Shown: positions 53,439 to 62,699 of the stretch, piece by piece | Layout of the letters: every line of letters starts with the position of its first letter | How positions within the stretch are numbered: the stretch's first letter is position 1 | NCBI GenBank assembly: GCA_018816865.1 | Contig: JAHIUW010000032.1 | Span: 92,034 to 156,033, forward strand | Direction of reading: 5' to 3' | From: Pseudomonadota bacterium | Lineage (GTDB): Bacteria > Desulfobacterota > Desulfovibrionia > Desulfovibrionales > Desulfovibrionaceae | Length of the DNA: 64,000 nucleotides | Position numbers and translations under genes: made by a program | Notes under the pieces: model-generated | Told to the model about the DNA's origin: nothing | The model's database searches: none | What the model saw: the letters and a program-made list of their open reading frames with translations, nothing else

Positions 53439-54271
53439 TGAAGAAACTCGCTTTTGTCACCATCCTTCTGCTGGGCATCGTCCTCATGGCCATCACCGCG
53501 GACTTCCCACGCTGGGGCGACCCCCTGTCCCCAGCCTCCACGTATCTCTCGCCGCACTTTATCGAGAAGACCATGGAGGAGACCTCGGTCCCGAACATCG
53601 TCACCGCTGTCCTCGGCGACTATCGCGGTTACGACACCATGTTCGAGACCACAGTTGTCTTCTGCGCCGGGGCGGCCTGTTTCTTCATCCTCGGTTCATT
53701 TGGGCGCGAAGAAGACGACAAAATCCGCTATTTCCGGCACAGGGACACGGGCGTGGTATTGAAGGTCCAGCCCCACGGCACACGGCCCAGTTCCAGAGCA
53801 GACTTCGAACGTATCGACCCCACCTGGACCCCGTATGACTTCATCATCTCCCGGGTGGCCGGCCTGATGATCCCGTTCATCCAGCTCTTCGGATTGTATG
53901 TGGTCGCCCACGGGCATCACAGTCCGGGCGGCGGATTCCAGGGCGGCGTCATCCTGGCGGCGAGCTTTCTGCTGCTGGCCCTGTCGCACAACATGCGCAC
54001 CCTTTCCGCGCGCATCAGCAACAAGGTCCTGGGACTGATGTCCGCCTCGGGCGTCCTGATCTACGCGGGTTGGGGCGCACTGGCCCTGGCCTTTGGCGGG
54101 AATTTCCTGGACTACTCGGTACTGGGAGTGTTGCTGGGGCTCGATCCCATCGCAGCCCGCTCCATGGGCATCATGATCGTCGAGATCGGCGTCGCCCTGA
54201 CGGTCATGTCCACCATGATCATCATCTACAATAACGTTGCTTCGCTCGGCGCATACGACGAGGGGCTGTAG
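53438..54271 (+). CDS. mrpB: MbhE-MrpB fusion antiporter subunit
   Basis: The 277-residue protein starts at ATG 53438 inside the previous stop. The first part (about 1-90) is like MbhE, the piece otherwise at the end of MrpA (VPNIVTAVLGDYRGYDTMFETTV). The second part is MrpB (YVVAHGHHSPGGGFQGGVILAASFLLLAL). This fusion fills the role of the MrpA tail plus MrpB. Confidence 0.85.
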   Translation: MKKLAFVTILLLGIVLMAITADFPRWGDPLSPASTYLSPHFIEKTMEETSVPNIVTAVLGDYRGYDTMFETTVVFCAGAACFFILGSFGREEDDKIRYFRHRDTGVVLKVQPHGTRPSSRADFERIDPTWTPYDFIISRVAGLMIPFIQLFGLYVVAHGHHSPGGGFQGGVILAASFLLLALSHNMRTLSARISNKVLGLMSASGVLIYAGWGALALAFGGNFLDYSVLGVLLGLDPIAARSMGIMIVEIGVALTVMSTMIIIYNNVASLGAYDEGL

Positions 54272-54273
54272 CC

Positions 54274-54672
54274 ATGACGGAATTCCTGCAAACGGGCCTC
54301 ACGGCCCACTACAATTACTGGATCTACATCATCCTGATGCTGATCGGACTCTGGGCGATGATGGCCAAGGTCAACCTGATCAAGAAAATCATCGGCATGA
54401 ACATCTTCCAGACCGCGATCATCCTGTTCTACGTGTCCATCGGCGCGAAGAAAGGCGGGACGATCCCCATCCTGGAACATGCCCCGGGGCATGGGCATGA
54501 GTACATCATGGACGCGGCGCTCTACATCAACCCGCTGCCCCACGTTCTGATGCTCACAGCCATCGTTGTGTCCGTGGCCACCCTCGGCGTGGCTCTGGCG
54601 CTGGCGCTCAAGACCTATCGTGAGCACAAGACGCTGGATGAAGACGAAATCTTAAGCCACCTGAGCGAGTAG
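54274..54672 (+). CDS. mrpC: Mrp/Mnh antiporter subunit C (NuoK-like)
   Basis: The 132-residue protein with three membrane helices is similar to MrpC and NuoK (YIILMLIGLWAMMAKVNLIKKIIGMNIFQTAIILFY). It has a buried acidic/charged pattern expected for the ion path. It follows mrpB by two bases. Confidence 0.9.
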   Translation: MTEFLQTGLTAHYNYWIYIILMLIGLWAMMAKVNLIKKIIGMNIFQTAIILFYVSIGAKKGGTIPILEHAPGHGHEYIMDAALYINPLPHVLMLTAIVVSVATLGVALALALKTYREHKTLDEDEILSHLSE

Positions 54673-54674
54673 CC

Positions 54675-56174
54675 ATGACCGATCAATATCCATCCCTCAT
54701 CCTGATCGCACCGCTGCTGTTCGCGCTCTTCGTGTTCATCAGCTCCTGGTTCAGCCGCAAGCCCGCCTTCATCATGACGGCGATCGCCCTCGGTTTGTCC
54801 TCGGCCTCGGCGGTGGGCCTGCTTGCGCAGATCATGGCCAACGGCCCCCTGTCCTACCGCATCGGCGGCTGGGCACCCCCCATGGGCATCGAATACTATG
54901 TCGACCACTTGAACGCGCTGGTGCTGGTGGTCGTCTCGTGTCTGGCCTTCTGGAACCTCATCGCCACCCGGCCCGACATTGAGCGGAGCTACGGTGACAA
55001 GGCCCCAATCTTCTATACCCTGTACCTGCTTTCCGTGGCGGGTCACCTGGGCATCGTGGTCACGGGCGACGCGTTCAACCTCTACGTGCTGCTGGAGATC
55101 GCGGCCCTGTCAGGTTATGCGCTGCTGGCCATGGGCAACGCCAGGGCCCATCTGTCCACCCTGCGTTACCTGTTCATGGGCACCGTGGGCGCATCCTTCT
55201 ACCTGCTGGGCGTCGGCTACATGTACATCATGACCGGCTCGCTCAACATGCTGGACTTGGCGCGCCTGCTGCCTCCGCTGTATGAGTCGCCCGCCATTGC
55301 GGCGGCCTTTGGGCTGGTGCTGGTGGGCATCTTCATCAAGATGGCCTTTTTCCCGCTGCACGCCTGGTTGCCAAATGCATACTCCGACGCCAACTCCCCG
55401 GCCTCCAGCCTGATCGCCCCCATGACCACCAAGGTCATGGTCTACGCCATGATCCGCATCTGCCTGACCGTGTTCACTCCGGCCCTGGCCTTCAAATCCG
55501 TCTGGTTCTCCAACGGTATGGTCTGGGCGGCGGTGGTGGCCATGGTCATGGGCGCACTCTTCGCCCTGACCCAGAAGGACATGAAAAAGATGCTGACCTA
55601 CGTGCTCATCTCCGAGGTGGGCTACATGGTCGGCGGATTCTGGCTGGGCAACCGCCTGGGCATGACCGGGTCCATCCTGCACATCGTCAACGACGCGGTG
55701 ATGACCCTGTGCGTCTTCCTGTGCGTGGGCTGCATCACCTTCCGCACCGGCTCCACACAGTTTGAAAGCCTCAAGGGCTTATCGCGCAAGCAACCTTACA
55801 CCATGGCCGCCCTGGTCCTCGGTGGCTTGGCCATGATCGGCGTACCGCCCACCTGCGGATTCTACTCCAAGTGGTACCTGATCCTGGGCGGGCTTGACGC
55901 CGGGCACTACGAATTCGTGGCTGCGCTGGTCTTCTCCAGCCTGATCAACATCGTCCTGTTCTTCAGAATCTTCGAGATCGCCTTCTTCGAGCCTTACGGC
56001 GACATGCACGGCGACCATTACCACGGACCACCGCATGAAAAGATCCAGGACGCTCCATGGAGCATGGTCCTGCCTCTGCTCGTCGTGGCCGTGGGGCTTA
56101 TCGTTCTGGGTCTGTACTCCGGCTCCATTGTGACCAACATCATCGACTTCGCCATCCCGGCGACCATCATCTAG
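54675..56174 (+). CDS. mrpD: Mrp/Mnh antiporter subunit D (NuoN/M-like)
   Basis: This is a 499-residue, about 14-helix antiporter-like subunit. The key charged residues of the ion path appear in YVLLEIAALSGYALLA, GIFIKMAFFPLHAWLPNAYSDA and LTQKDMKKMLTYVLISEVGYM. It carries the proton or sodium translocating fold. It starts two bases after mrpC. Confidence 0.9.
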   Translation: MTDQYPSLILIAPLLFALFVFISSWFSRKPAFIMTAIALGLSSASAVGLLAQIMANGPLSYRIGGWAPPMGIEYYVDHLNALVLVVVSCLAFWNLIATRPDIERSYGDKAPIFYTLYLLSVAGHLGIVVTGDAFNLYVLLEIAALSGYALLAMGNARAHLSTLRYLFMGTVGASFYLLGVGYMYIMTGSLNMLDLARLLPPLYESPAIAAAFGLVLVGIFIKMAFFPLHAWLPNAYSDANSPASSLIAPMTTKVMVYAMIRICLTVFTPALAFKSVWFSNGMVWAAVVAMVMGALFALTQKDMKKMLTYVLISEVGYMVGGFWLGNRLGMTGSILHIVNDAVMTLCVFLCVGCITFRTGSTQFESLKGLSRKQPYTMAALVLGGLAMIGVPPTCGFYSKWYLILGGLDAGHYEFVAALVFSSLINIVLFFRIFEIAFFEPYGDMHGDHYHGPPHEKIQDAPWSMVLPLLVVAVGLIVLGLYSGSIVTNIIDFAIPATII

Positions 56175-56186
56175 GGAGCACTCGAT

Positions 56187-57665
56187 ATGGAATACATCGA
56201 ATCCATCCGACCGCTTCTCGCCGTGCTGGTCTCCCTGGCCGCCATGCCACTCATCGTGGCCGCCGGGAAACGGCCCAATCTGCGCGAAGCCGTCACCTTC
56301 ACCGCCGCCGGCATCAAGCTCGCCCTGATCGTGAGCATGGTCCCCGCCGTACTGGCCGGCGCCCAATACACCTACACGCTGTTCGAGGTCCTGCCCGGCG
56401 TACCCATCGCCTTCAAGGTGGATGGCCTGGGCCTGATGTTCGCCCTGGTCTCCGCACCGCTATGGATCGTGGTGTCGCTGTACACCATCGGCTACATGCG
56501 CGGGCTGAAAGAGCATAGCCAGACCCGATTCGCGACCTTCTTCGCCCTGGCCCTGTCGTCCACCATCGGTGTGGCCTTCTCGTCCAACCTGCTGACCATG
56601 TACATGTTCTACGAGCTGCTCTCGCTGTCCACGTACCCCCTGGTCGCGCACATGCAGACGCCCGAAGCGCGTGTCTCCGGCCGCAAATACATCGGCTACA
56701 TCATGGGCACGTCCATCGGCCTGGCCCTGCCGGCCATGCTCATCGCCTACTTCCAGGCCGGGACCCTGGACTTCGGTCCGCAGGGATTCTTGTCCGGAAA
56801 CGTGACTCCCGAGGTGGCCACAGCGCTCTTGGTGATGTTCATCTTCGGTTTTGCCAAAGCCGGCATCATGCCCTTCCACTCCTGGCTGCCCGCGGCCATG
56901 GTCGCCCCGACCCCGGTCTCCGCCCTGCTGCATGCTGTGGCGGTGGTCAAGGTCGGCGTGTTCTCCATCGTGCGTATCGTCACCGGCGTTTTTGGCGTCG
57001 AGATGCTCAAGGAACTGAACCTGGGCACACTCATCGCCACCATTGCCTCGGTAACCATCATCACGGCCTCGCTCATCGCACTCTCGCAGGACGGCCTGAA
57101 GCGCCGGCTGGCCTTCTCGACCATCGGCCAGCTGTCCTACATCGTGCTGGGCATGGGCCTGCTGGCTCCCAAGGCGCTGTTGGGTGGCTCGGTGCACATC
57201 GCCATGCACGCCTTCGGCAAGATCACGCTGTTCATGTGCGCCGGGGCCATCTTCGTGGCCACCGGCAAGAAGAATGTCAGTGAGATGGTGGGCATCGGCA
57301 AACGGATGCCCGTGACCATGATCTGCTTTCTCATCGCGGCGCTCTCGGTCATCGGCATCCCACCCACAGGCGGTTTCTTCAGCAAGTGGTACCTCTTGCA
57401 AGGCACCCTGGAATCCGGCCAATGGGAGTTCATGGTGGTGCTGCTGGTCAGCTCCCTGCTGAACGCAGCCTATTTCCTGCCCGTGGCATACAAGGCCTTT
57501 TTCTGCACCGAGAAAGAGAACATGTTCCCCGGCCCGCGCAACGAGGGACCCGTGCAGTGCACGATCCCCATCGTGATCACCGCGGCCATCACCGTGAGCC
57601 TGTTCTTCTTTTACGACATCTTCACCGGACTGGCCGCCATCGGCCTCGGTGTCCCCGCACCCTAA
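56187..57665 (+). CDS. Second MrpD-like (NuoM/L-type) antiporter subunit
   Basis: The 492-residue antiporter-like subunit has the conserved Glu and Lys segments (MYMFYELLSLSTYPLVAH, GFAKAGIMPFHSWLPAAM, LSQDGLKRRLAFSTIGQLSYI). Classical Mrp has one MrpA and one MrpD. Here a second MrpD-type subunit is present between mrpD and the NuoL-like gene. Confidence 0.87.
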   Translation: MEYIESIRPLLAVLVSLAAMPLIVAAGKRPNLREAVTFTAAGIKLALIVSMVPAVLAGAQYTYTLFEVLPGVPIAFKVDGLGLMFALVSAPLWIVVSLYTIGYMRGLKEHSQTRFATFFALALSSTIGVAFSSNLLTMYMFYELLSLSTYPLVAHMQTPEARVSGRKYIGYIMGTSIGLALPAMLIAYFQAGTLDFGPQGFLSGNVTPEVATALLVMFIFGFAKAGIMPFHSWLPAAMVAPTPVSALLHAVAVVKVGVFSIVRIVTGVFGVEMLKELNLGTLIATIASVTIITASLIALSQDGLKRRLAFSTIGQLSYIVLGMGLLAPKALLGGSVHIAMHAFGKITLFMCAGAIFVATGKKNVSEMVGIGKRMPVTMICFLIAALSVIGIPPTGGFFSKWYLLQGTLESGQWEFMVVLLVSSLLNAAYFLPVAYKAFFCTEKENMFPGPRNEGPVQCTIPIVITAAITVSLFFFYDIFTGLAAIGLGVPAP

Positions 57666-57682
57666 CGACGAGCGAGACGGCC

Positions 57683-57934
57683 ATGAGTCAAAAGAAAGAA
57701 TTCGACTGGTTTGACCACGACAAGAACAGGAAGCTTCTGTGGAAGCTCCTGTGGGGCACCTGCGCCCTGACCGTCGTCGCCGAGGTATTCGTGCACGTGC
57801 ATCCGCATTTCTCCTTCGACGGATTCCTCGGGTTCTCGGCCCTGCTGGGCTTCGCATCCTGCTCGGTGCTGATTCTCCTGGCAAAACTGCTGGGCCTGGT
57901 GCTGAAGGTGGGGGAAGACTACTATGATCGCTAA
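57683..57934 (+). CDS. Small two-helix membrane protein in the Mrp operon
   Basis: The 83-residue protein has a charged N-terminus (MSQKKEFDWFDHDKNRK) and two predicted membrane helices (TCALTVVAEVFVHV, LGFSALLGFASCSVLILLAKLLGLVL). Its end overlaps the next gene by 11 bases. It may be an accessory subunit of the antiporter; I do not recognise the family. Confidence 0.75.
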   Translation: MSQKKEFDWFDHDKNRKLLWKLLWGTCALTVVAEVFVHVHPHFSFDGFLGFSALLGFASCSVLILLAKLLGLVLKVGEDYYDR

Positions 57935-59669
57935 CCTGTACATACCTCCCGCGTTCATCCTGATCCTGGGGGCGCTGCTGGTGCCGCTGATCCCGGGCAA
58001 GGCCAAGAACATCTTCATCATCGCCCTGCCCGCCCTGGCCTTCTGGCTGATCAGCCAGTTGCCCCATGGCGAGCTGCTGGGTGTGCACTTCTTCGGGCAC
58101 GACCTGTCCCTGCTCAGGGTGGACAAACTGTCCAAGATCTTCGGCTATGTGTTCACCCTGAACGCCACCGCGGTCTTCATCTACGCCTTTTATCTGAAGG
58201 ACTCGCAGCAGCACATGTCCGCCCTGGGCTACATCGGCGGGGCGCTGGGCGTGGTCTTCGCGGGCGATCTGATCACCTTGTACTTCTACTGGGAATGGAT
58301 GGCCGTGTGCTCGACCTTCCTGATCCTGGCGCGCCGGACCCCCAAGGCCTACGGTGCGGGCTTCCGCTACGTGATGCTGCATCTGTTTGGCGGGCTGGTC
58401 CTCCTGGCGGGCATCGTGATGCACATCCACGGCACGGGCTCCATCGGGTTCGAGGCCTTCACGGAGCGCACCCTGGCGTCCTACCTGATCCTGGCCGGTA
58501 TCCTGGTCAACGCGGCGGCGCCACCGTTCCACGCCTGGCTGTCTGACGCCTACCCCGAAGCAACGGTCACGGGCGGCCTGATTTTATCCGCCTACACCAC
58601 CAAGACCTCTGTCTATACGCTGATTCGCGGTTACGCCGGATACGAGATCCTGATCGTCGTCGGCTGCGTGATGGCCCTCTACGGAATCATCTACGCCCTG
58701 CTTGAAAACGACATGCGCCGCATCCTGGCCTATTCCATCATCAACCAGGTGGGCTTCATGGTCTGCGGCGTGGGCATCGGCACCGCCATGAGCCTGAACG
58801 GCGCTGCAGCCCACGCCTTCTGCCACATCATCTACAAGTCGCTGTTGTGGATGAGCGCGGGTTCCGTGCTCTACATGACCGGCAAGAGCAAGTGCACCGA
58901 ATTGGGCGGATTGTACAAAACCATGCCCCTGACCATGATCTTCGGAACCATCGGGGCGCTGGCCATCTCGTCCATGCCGTTTACCAGCGGCTACACCTCC
59001 AAGCCCCTGATCATCGAGGCCGCCGTGAACCAGCATCTGGTCTGGCCCTGGCTGATCCTGGAAATCGCCTCAGCAGGCGTGTTCCTGCACGCGGGCATCA
59101 AGTTCCCGTACTTCGTGTTCTTCAACGTGGACCGGGGGCTCCGGCCCGGCGAGCCGCACAAGACCATGCTCTGGTCCATGGGCTTCATGGCCTTTCTGTG
59201 CATCTTCCTGGGCTGCTACCCCGCACCGCTCTACGCCATCCTGCCCTTTGAGATGGAACCGCACGTGGCCTACACCCTGAGCGGGGTCCTTAAGCAGTTC
59301 CAGTTGCTGATGCTGTCGGCCCTGGCGTTCTTCGTGTTCCTGAAGCTGTTGAAGCGCACGGACACCATCGCCATCGACACCGACATCATCTGGCGCAAGG
59401 GCGGGCGCTGGTTCTACCTCTGCGCGGACAAAGGCCTGAACTTCGTCAACTCCGTGTTCAACGAGTTGCTGCACAAAGGTGCCTCGACCGCGCTGGCCCG
59501 CTACTTCTCCGAGGGCCCGCTGCGCCTTACCCTGGCGGTGCTCCCGGCGGACGACGCCAAGCGGGCGCAGATCAGTCGGTACTTCCGGGCGGGCATCTCG
59601 CCCATCGGACTGTCCGTGGCCGTGGCCGCCCTGTATCTGTTCGGCTTCATCATCCTGACCCTGCCCTAG
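57924..59669 (+). CDS. NuoL/MrpA-N-terminal-like antiporter subunit
   Basis: The 581-residue protein is the third large antiporter-like subunit (YFYWEWMAVCSTFLILARRTP, AAPPFHAWLSDAYPEATVTG, LLENDMRRILAYSIINQVGFM). It corresponds to the N-terminal pump part of MrpA or to NuoL, but without the C-terminal MbhD/MbhE pieces, which are separate upstream genes. The last 170 residues are an unrelated helical tail. Confidence 0.87.
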   Translation: MIANLYIPPAFILILGALLVPLIPGKAKNIFIIALPALAFWLISQLPHGELLGVHFFGHDLSLLRVDKLSKIFGYVFTLNATAVFIYAFYLKDSQQHMSALGYIGGALGVVFAGDLITLYFYWEWMAVCSTFLILARRTPKAYGAGFRYVMLHLFGGLVLLAGIVMHIHGTGSIGFEAFTERTLASYLILAGILVNAAAPPFHAWLSDAYPEATVTGGLILSAYTTKTSVYTLIRGYAGYEILIVVGCVMALYGIIYALLENDMRRILAYSIINQVGFMVCGVGIGTAMSLNGAAAHAFCHIIYKSLLWMSAGSVLYMTGKSKCTELGGLYKTMPLTMIFGTIGALAISSMPFTSGYTSKPLIIEAAVNQHLVWPWLILEIASAGVFLHAGIKFPYFVFFNVDRGLRPGEPHKTMLWSMGFMAFLCIFLGCYPAPLYAILPFEMEPHVAYTLSGVLKQFQLLMLSALAFFVFLKLLKRTDTIAIDTDIIWRKGGRWFYLCADKGLNFVNSVFNELLHKGASTALARYFSEGPLRLTLAVLPADDAKRAQISRYFRAGISPIGLSVAVAALYLFGFIILTLP

Positions 59670-59702
59670 CAGGGCCATAGAAACGCAAGAGGATACCCAG
59701 AT

Positions 59703-60173
59703 ATGATCAGCATCGACGATATCAAGAACGTCCCTCTGCTGCAGGGACTGCCCCTCCAGGTGTTCGAGAAGCTCAGCAAGATCGCCAGACTCCAGTCCGT
59801 GAAGGACGGCGATATCGTGTATGACACCGAGCAGGAAGCCGAAAACCTGTATATGGTCAAGAACGGCAAGGTGGTCCTTGAGTCCGACCTGATGGAAGGC
59901 ACCGCCGTGACCCTGGCCTCCATCAAGCCCGGCTACATCTTCGGCTGGTACGGCATGATTCCCTCGTCGCACCACTCCATGCGCGCGATGGCCGTCGTGG
60001 ACAGCGATCTGATCGTGATTCCGGGCTATGAGTTGCGCATGCTCATGGATGAGGATCACGACTTCGGCTACCAGTTCATGAACAAAATGTTCATGCTCAT
60101 GAAACTGCGTCTGGATCGCCGCACGGGCCAATTCATGAAGATCCTGGCCAAACACCCGGATCTGCAAAGCTAG
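59703..60173 (+). CDS. Cyclic-nucleotide-binding-domain protein without DNA-binding domain
   Basis: The 156-residue protein has a CNB fold (VPLLQGLPLQVFEKLSKIARL, DIVYDTEQEAENLYMVKNGKVVLES, GYIFGWYGMIPSS) and a short C-terminal helix. There is no helix-turn-helix, so it is not a CRP-type regulator. It is last in the antiporter operon and may modulate the transport complex. Confidence 0.85.
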   Translation: MISIDDIKNVPLLQGLPLQVFEKLSKIARLQSVKDGDIVYDTEQEAENLYMVKNGKVVLESDLMEGTAVTLASIKPGYIFGWYGMIPSSHHSMRAMAVVDSDLIVIPGYELRMLMDEDHDFGYQFMNKMFMLMKLRLDRRTGQFMKILAKHPDLQS

Positions 60174-60198
60174 CCCCTTGGGCTTACTGACAACGCCC

Positions 60199-60235
60199 AA
60201 CGGCCCGGAGCTCTCCGCTTCGGGCCGTTTTTTTG
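60199..60235 (+). terminator. Rho-independent terminator after the Mrp operon
   Basis: AACGGCCCG (60199-60207) pairs with CGGGCCGTT (60221-60229) and is followed by a T-run (to 60234). It lies 26 bases after the stop of the CNB protein gene. Confidence 0.9.
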
Positions 60236-60241
60236 AAGCCA

Positions 60242-60254
60242 GTATGCTGAATAC
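60242..60254 (+). promoter_or_regulatory. Short inverted repeat upstream of the metal-transport genes
   Basis: GTATGCTGAATAC (GTAT and ATAC arms, 5-base centre) lies about 100 bases upstream of the CbiL/NikL-like gene, in a 121-base AT-rich leader. A nickel- or cobalt-responsive regulator site is possible, but the arms are too short to be sure. Confidence 0.25.
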
Positions 60255-60356
60255 AACCTTCAATCCAAGCTGCTGGATATGGCACTTTATAAGAAAGCAT
60301 GCTACGCAGTCGCTTATTCGATGCACATCAAGCCCCATGCATATCAAGGAGTCCCC

Positions 60357-61007
60357 ATGACCGTATCCCGCCCCATTTTGCTTCCGGTGCTCCTGGTCCT
60401 CGCCTCGCTTATCTGGACGCTTCCGGCCCAGGCCCACCGCTCCAATATCTTCGCCTGGGCCGAAGGCGACACCATCCATTGCGAATGCGCCTTCTCCGGC
60501 GGCAAATCCGCCATGGGTGCGCCCATCCGGGTCCTGGACAACGCCACAGACATCCTGTTGACCGAAGGTCGCACCGACGATGCGGGGCTGTGGTCCTTTG
60601 CCATTCCCGACGCGGCCCGCAAGGCGCGCATGGACCTGAAGTTGGAGCTGCTGGCCGGGGAAGGACACCGCGGCGAGTGGATCATCACTGCCGAGGAGTA
60701 TCTGGGCGCAGCAGGCAGCGAGAGCGCGACGGCTTCCACCACAGGCGTGGCCCCTGCTCCCGACGCGAGCGGCGTGGCAGCACCCCCCGTCTCCGCCACG
60801 GCCGGCAGCGCGGCCCTGTCCCTGGACGAGGCCACCCTCAGACGCATCGTGGAAGAAGCCCTGGACAAGCGCATCGCACCCCTGAACCACAAGCTTGCGG
60901 CCATGTCCGACCCCGGCCCCACGACCAAGGACGTGTTCGGCGGTATCGGCTACATCCTGGGGCTATTCGGCATCGCAGCCTATTTCAAAAGCAAGAAGCA
61001 CAGTTGA
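60357..61007 (+). CDS. CbiL/NikL-like periplasmic nickel/cobalt uptake accessory protein
   Basis: This is a 216-residue protein from ATG 60357 with AAGGAG upstream. It has a signal peptide (about 1-26, ending AQAH), a beta-rich periplasmic domain with conserved His near the mature N-terminus (HRSNIFAWAEGDTIHCECAFSGGKS) and a C-terminal membrane helix. This is the CbiL/NikL pattern of ECF-type metal importers. An alanine/proline-rich linker separates the domain from the helix. Confidence 0.75.
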   Translation: MTVSRPILLPVLLVLASLIWTLPAQAHRSNIFAWAEGDTIHCECAFSGGKSAMGAPIRVLDNATDILLTEGRTDDAGLWSFAIPDAARKARMDLKLELLAGEGHRGEWIITAEEYLGAAGSESATASTTGVAPAPDASGVAAPPVSATAGSAALSLDEATLRRIVEEALDKRIAPLNHKLAAMSDPGPTTKDVFGGIGYILGLFGIAAYFKSKKHS

Positions 61008-61050
61008 GGCTCCCGGAAGTGAACGACGTTGAGTCACAACAGGGGCAACG

Positions 61051-61812
61051 ATGATCGAAGACACCTTCTCCCGCGGCTCAAGCCCCATGCACCGCCTGGA
61101 CCCACGCTTCAAGCTGGCCGGCGCCACGGCCTGGACCGTGTGCGTGGCTCTGCTCACGACCCCGGCAAGCGCCGCTGCGGCCCTGGGATTCTCGGCACTG
61201 CTGCTGCTGGCCTCGCGCCCTCCCTTGGGCTGCCTGCTGCGCCGCCTGCTGGCCGTGAACGTCTTCATCCTCTTCCTGTGGGCCATGCTGCCCTTCACCC
61301 AACCCGGTGAACCCGCCTTCGACCTTTGGCATTTCACGGCCACCCGAGAGGGTCTGGCCCTGGCCGGGTTGATCACCTTGAAGTCCAACGCCATCGTCCT
61401 CTGCTTCATCGCCCTGGTTGCAACCATCCCGGTCACGGAGCTGGGCCGGGCCCTGCGCAGACTGAAGGTCCCAGAGAAGCTGACCTACCTGCTAATCTTC
61501 ACCTACCGCTATGTGTTCGTCATGGCCGGGGAATACCAGCGCATGCGCCAAGCCATGAAGATTCGGGGGTTCACACCCCGCACCAATCTGCATACCTACC
61601 GCACCCTGGCCTATCTGGCAGGAATGGTTCTGGTCCGGGGACTGGATCGTTCTGAACGAGTCTACAAGGCCATGCTTTGCCGGGGTTTCACCGGACGCTT
61701 CAGGTCCCTGAATGGGCTCTGCGCCACTGGCGTCGATGCCGTCTTTCTGCTATCGATGCTGGCCGCCACAGCCGCCCTTGCACTCTTTGACCTGGGATTG
61801 CCACTGATATGA
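61051..61812 (+). CDS. cbiQ: ECF metal transporter T component (CbiQ/NikQ)
   Basis: The 253-residue membrane protein has the EcfT/CbiQ hallmark segments (LDPRFKLAGATAWTVCVALL, RRLKVPEKLTYLLIFTYRY, RAMKIRGFTP-type motif near ARG, here MRQAMKIRGFTPR). It couples the ATPase to the substrate-binding part. Its stop overlaps the start of cbiO by four bases. Confidence 0.88.
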   Translation: MIEDTFSRGSSPMHRLDPRFKLAGATAWTVCVALLTTPASAAAALGFSALLLLASRPPLGCLLRRLLAVNVFILFLWAMLPFTQPGEPAFDLWHFTATREGLALAGLITLKSNAIVLCFIALVATIPVTELGRALRRLKVPEKLTYLLIFTYRYVFVMAGEYQRMRQAMKIRGFTPRTNLHTYRTLAYLAGMVLVRGLDRSERVYKAMLCRGFTGRFRSLNGLCATGVDAVFLLSMLAATAALALFDLGLPLI

Positions 61813-62600
61813 CCACTCCGCTCTTCGAATTGCAGAAAATCACCTACGCCTATCCCTGCCGCAAGCCGGTGCTGGACGAGCTGGATTTCTCCTTTATGGA
61901 AGGCGCGAGCATCGGCCTCATCGGTCCCAACGGCGCGGGCAAAACCACTCTGGCGCACATCGTCATGGGCCTGATCGCCCCGAACTCCGGCACCGTGCTG
62001 CACCATGGGCGACCCGTGAGCGACGAGAAGGGCTTCGCTGTGCTGCGGCGCGAGGTCGGACTGCTGTTCCAGAACGCCGATGACCAGCTGTTCTACCCCA
62101 CGGTTCTCGAGGATGTGGCCTTCGGTCCCCTCAATCTTGGCAAATCACCCGCCGAAGCGGCTGAAATCGCACACTCGACGCTGCGCCATCTTGGCCTTGA
62201 TGGCTTCGAGGACCGCATCACCTACAAGCTCTCGGGTGGCGAAAAAAAGCTCGTGTCCCTGGCCACGGTGCTGGCCATGAAACCCAAAGCCGTTTTCCTG
62301 GACGAACCCACCAACGCCCTGGATGTGGACACGCGCCACAGGTTGATCCACATCCTGAACGACCAGGCCCTGCCGCGAATCATCATTTCTCACGACTACG
62401 ACTTCCTGGCCCAAACCACCCAGGACATCTACGCCATGCGCGACGGCAAGATCATCTTCGACGGTCGCACAGCCTCCCACGAACACGTTCACGCCCATGT
62501 CCACGACCACGGGAACGGTCACGTCCGCGGGCATGCACACCCCCACGCCCACGAACACGAGCATCCCCACGGCGACGTTCCGCACACCCACGGCGACTAG
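61809..62600 (+). CDS. cbiO: ECF metal transporter ATPase (CbiO/NikO) with His-rich tail
   Basis: The 263-residue ABC ATPase has Walker A GPNGAGKTT, the signature LSGGEKKLVSLA and Walker B AVFLDEPT. The last about 45 residues are histidine-rich (alternating His with Glu, Asp, Ala), suggesting nickel or cobalt binding. It works with the upstream Q and L components. The M component was not found in the window. Confidence 0.9.
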   Translation: MTTPLFELQKITYAYPCRKPVLDELDFSFMEGASIGLIGPNGAGKTTLAHIVMGLIAPNSGTVLHHGRPVSDEKGFAVLRREVGLLFQNADDQLFYPTVLEDVAFGPLNLGKSPAEAAEIAHSTLRHLGLDGFEDRITYKLSGGEKKLVSLATVLAMKPKAVFLDEPTNALDVDTRHRLIHILNDQALPRIIISHDYDFLAQTTQDIYAMRDGKIIFDGRTASHEHVHAHVHDHGNGHVRGHAHPHAHEHEHPHGDVPHTHGD

Positions 62601-62699
62601 CGCGCCGGATTGCCCTGCATTCCTCTTCATCACGGGACGATTTTCTGCTAGTCTGCGGACTTGTGCGGCCCGGACCATTCCTGCCGCCAAAGGAACCCC

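Noticed and set aside
60236..60356. Possible cobalamin or nickel riboswitch before the metal-transport genes
   Set aside because: The leader is only 121 bases, with no B12-box-like or NiCo-type conserved segments that I can recognise.
59070..60890. 606-residue open frame spanning the NuoL-like, CNB and CbiL-like genes on the opposite strand
   Set aside because: It crosses three well-supported genes and a terminator; the product lacks domains.
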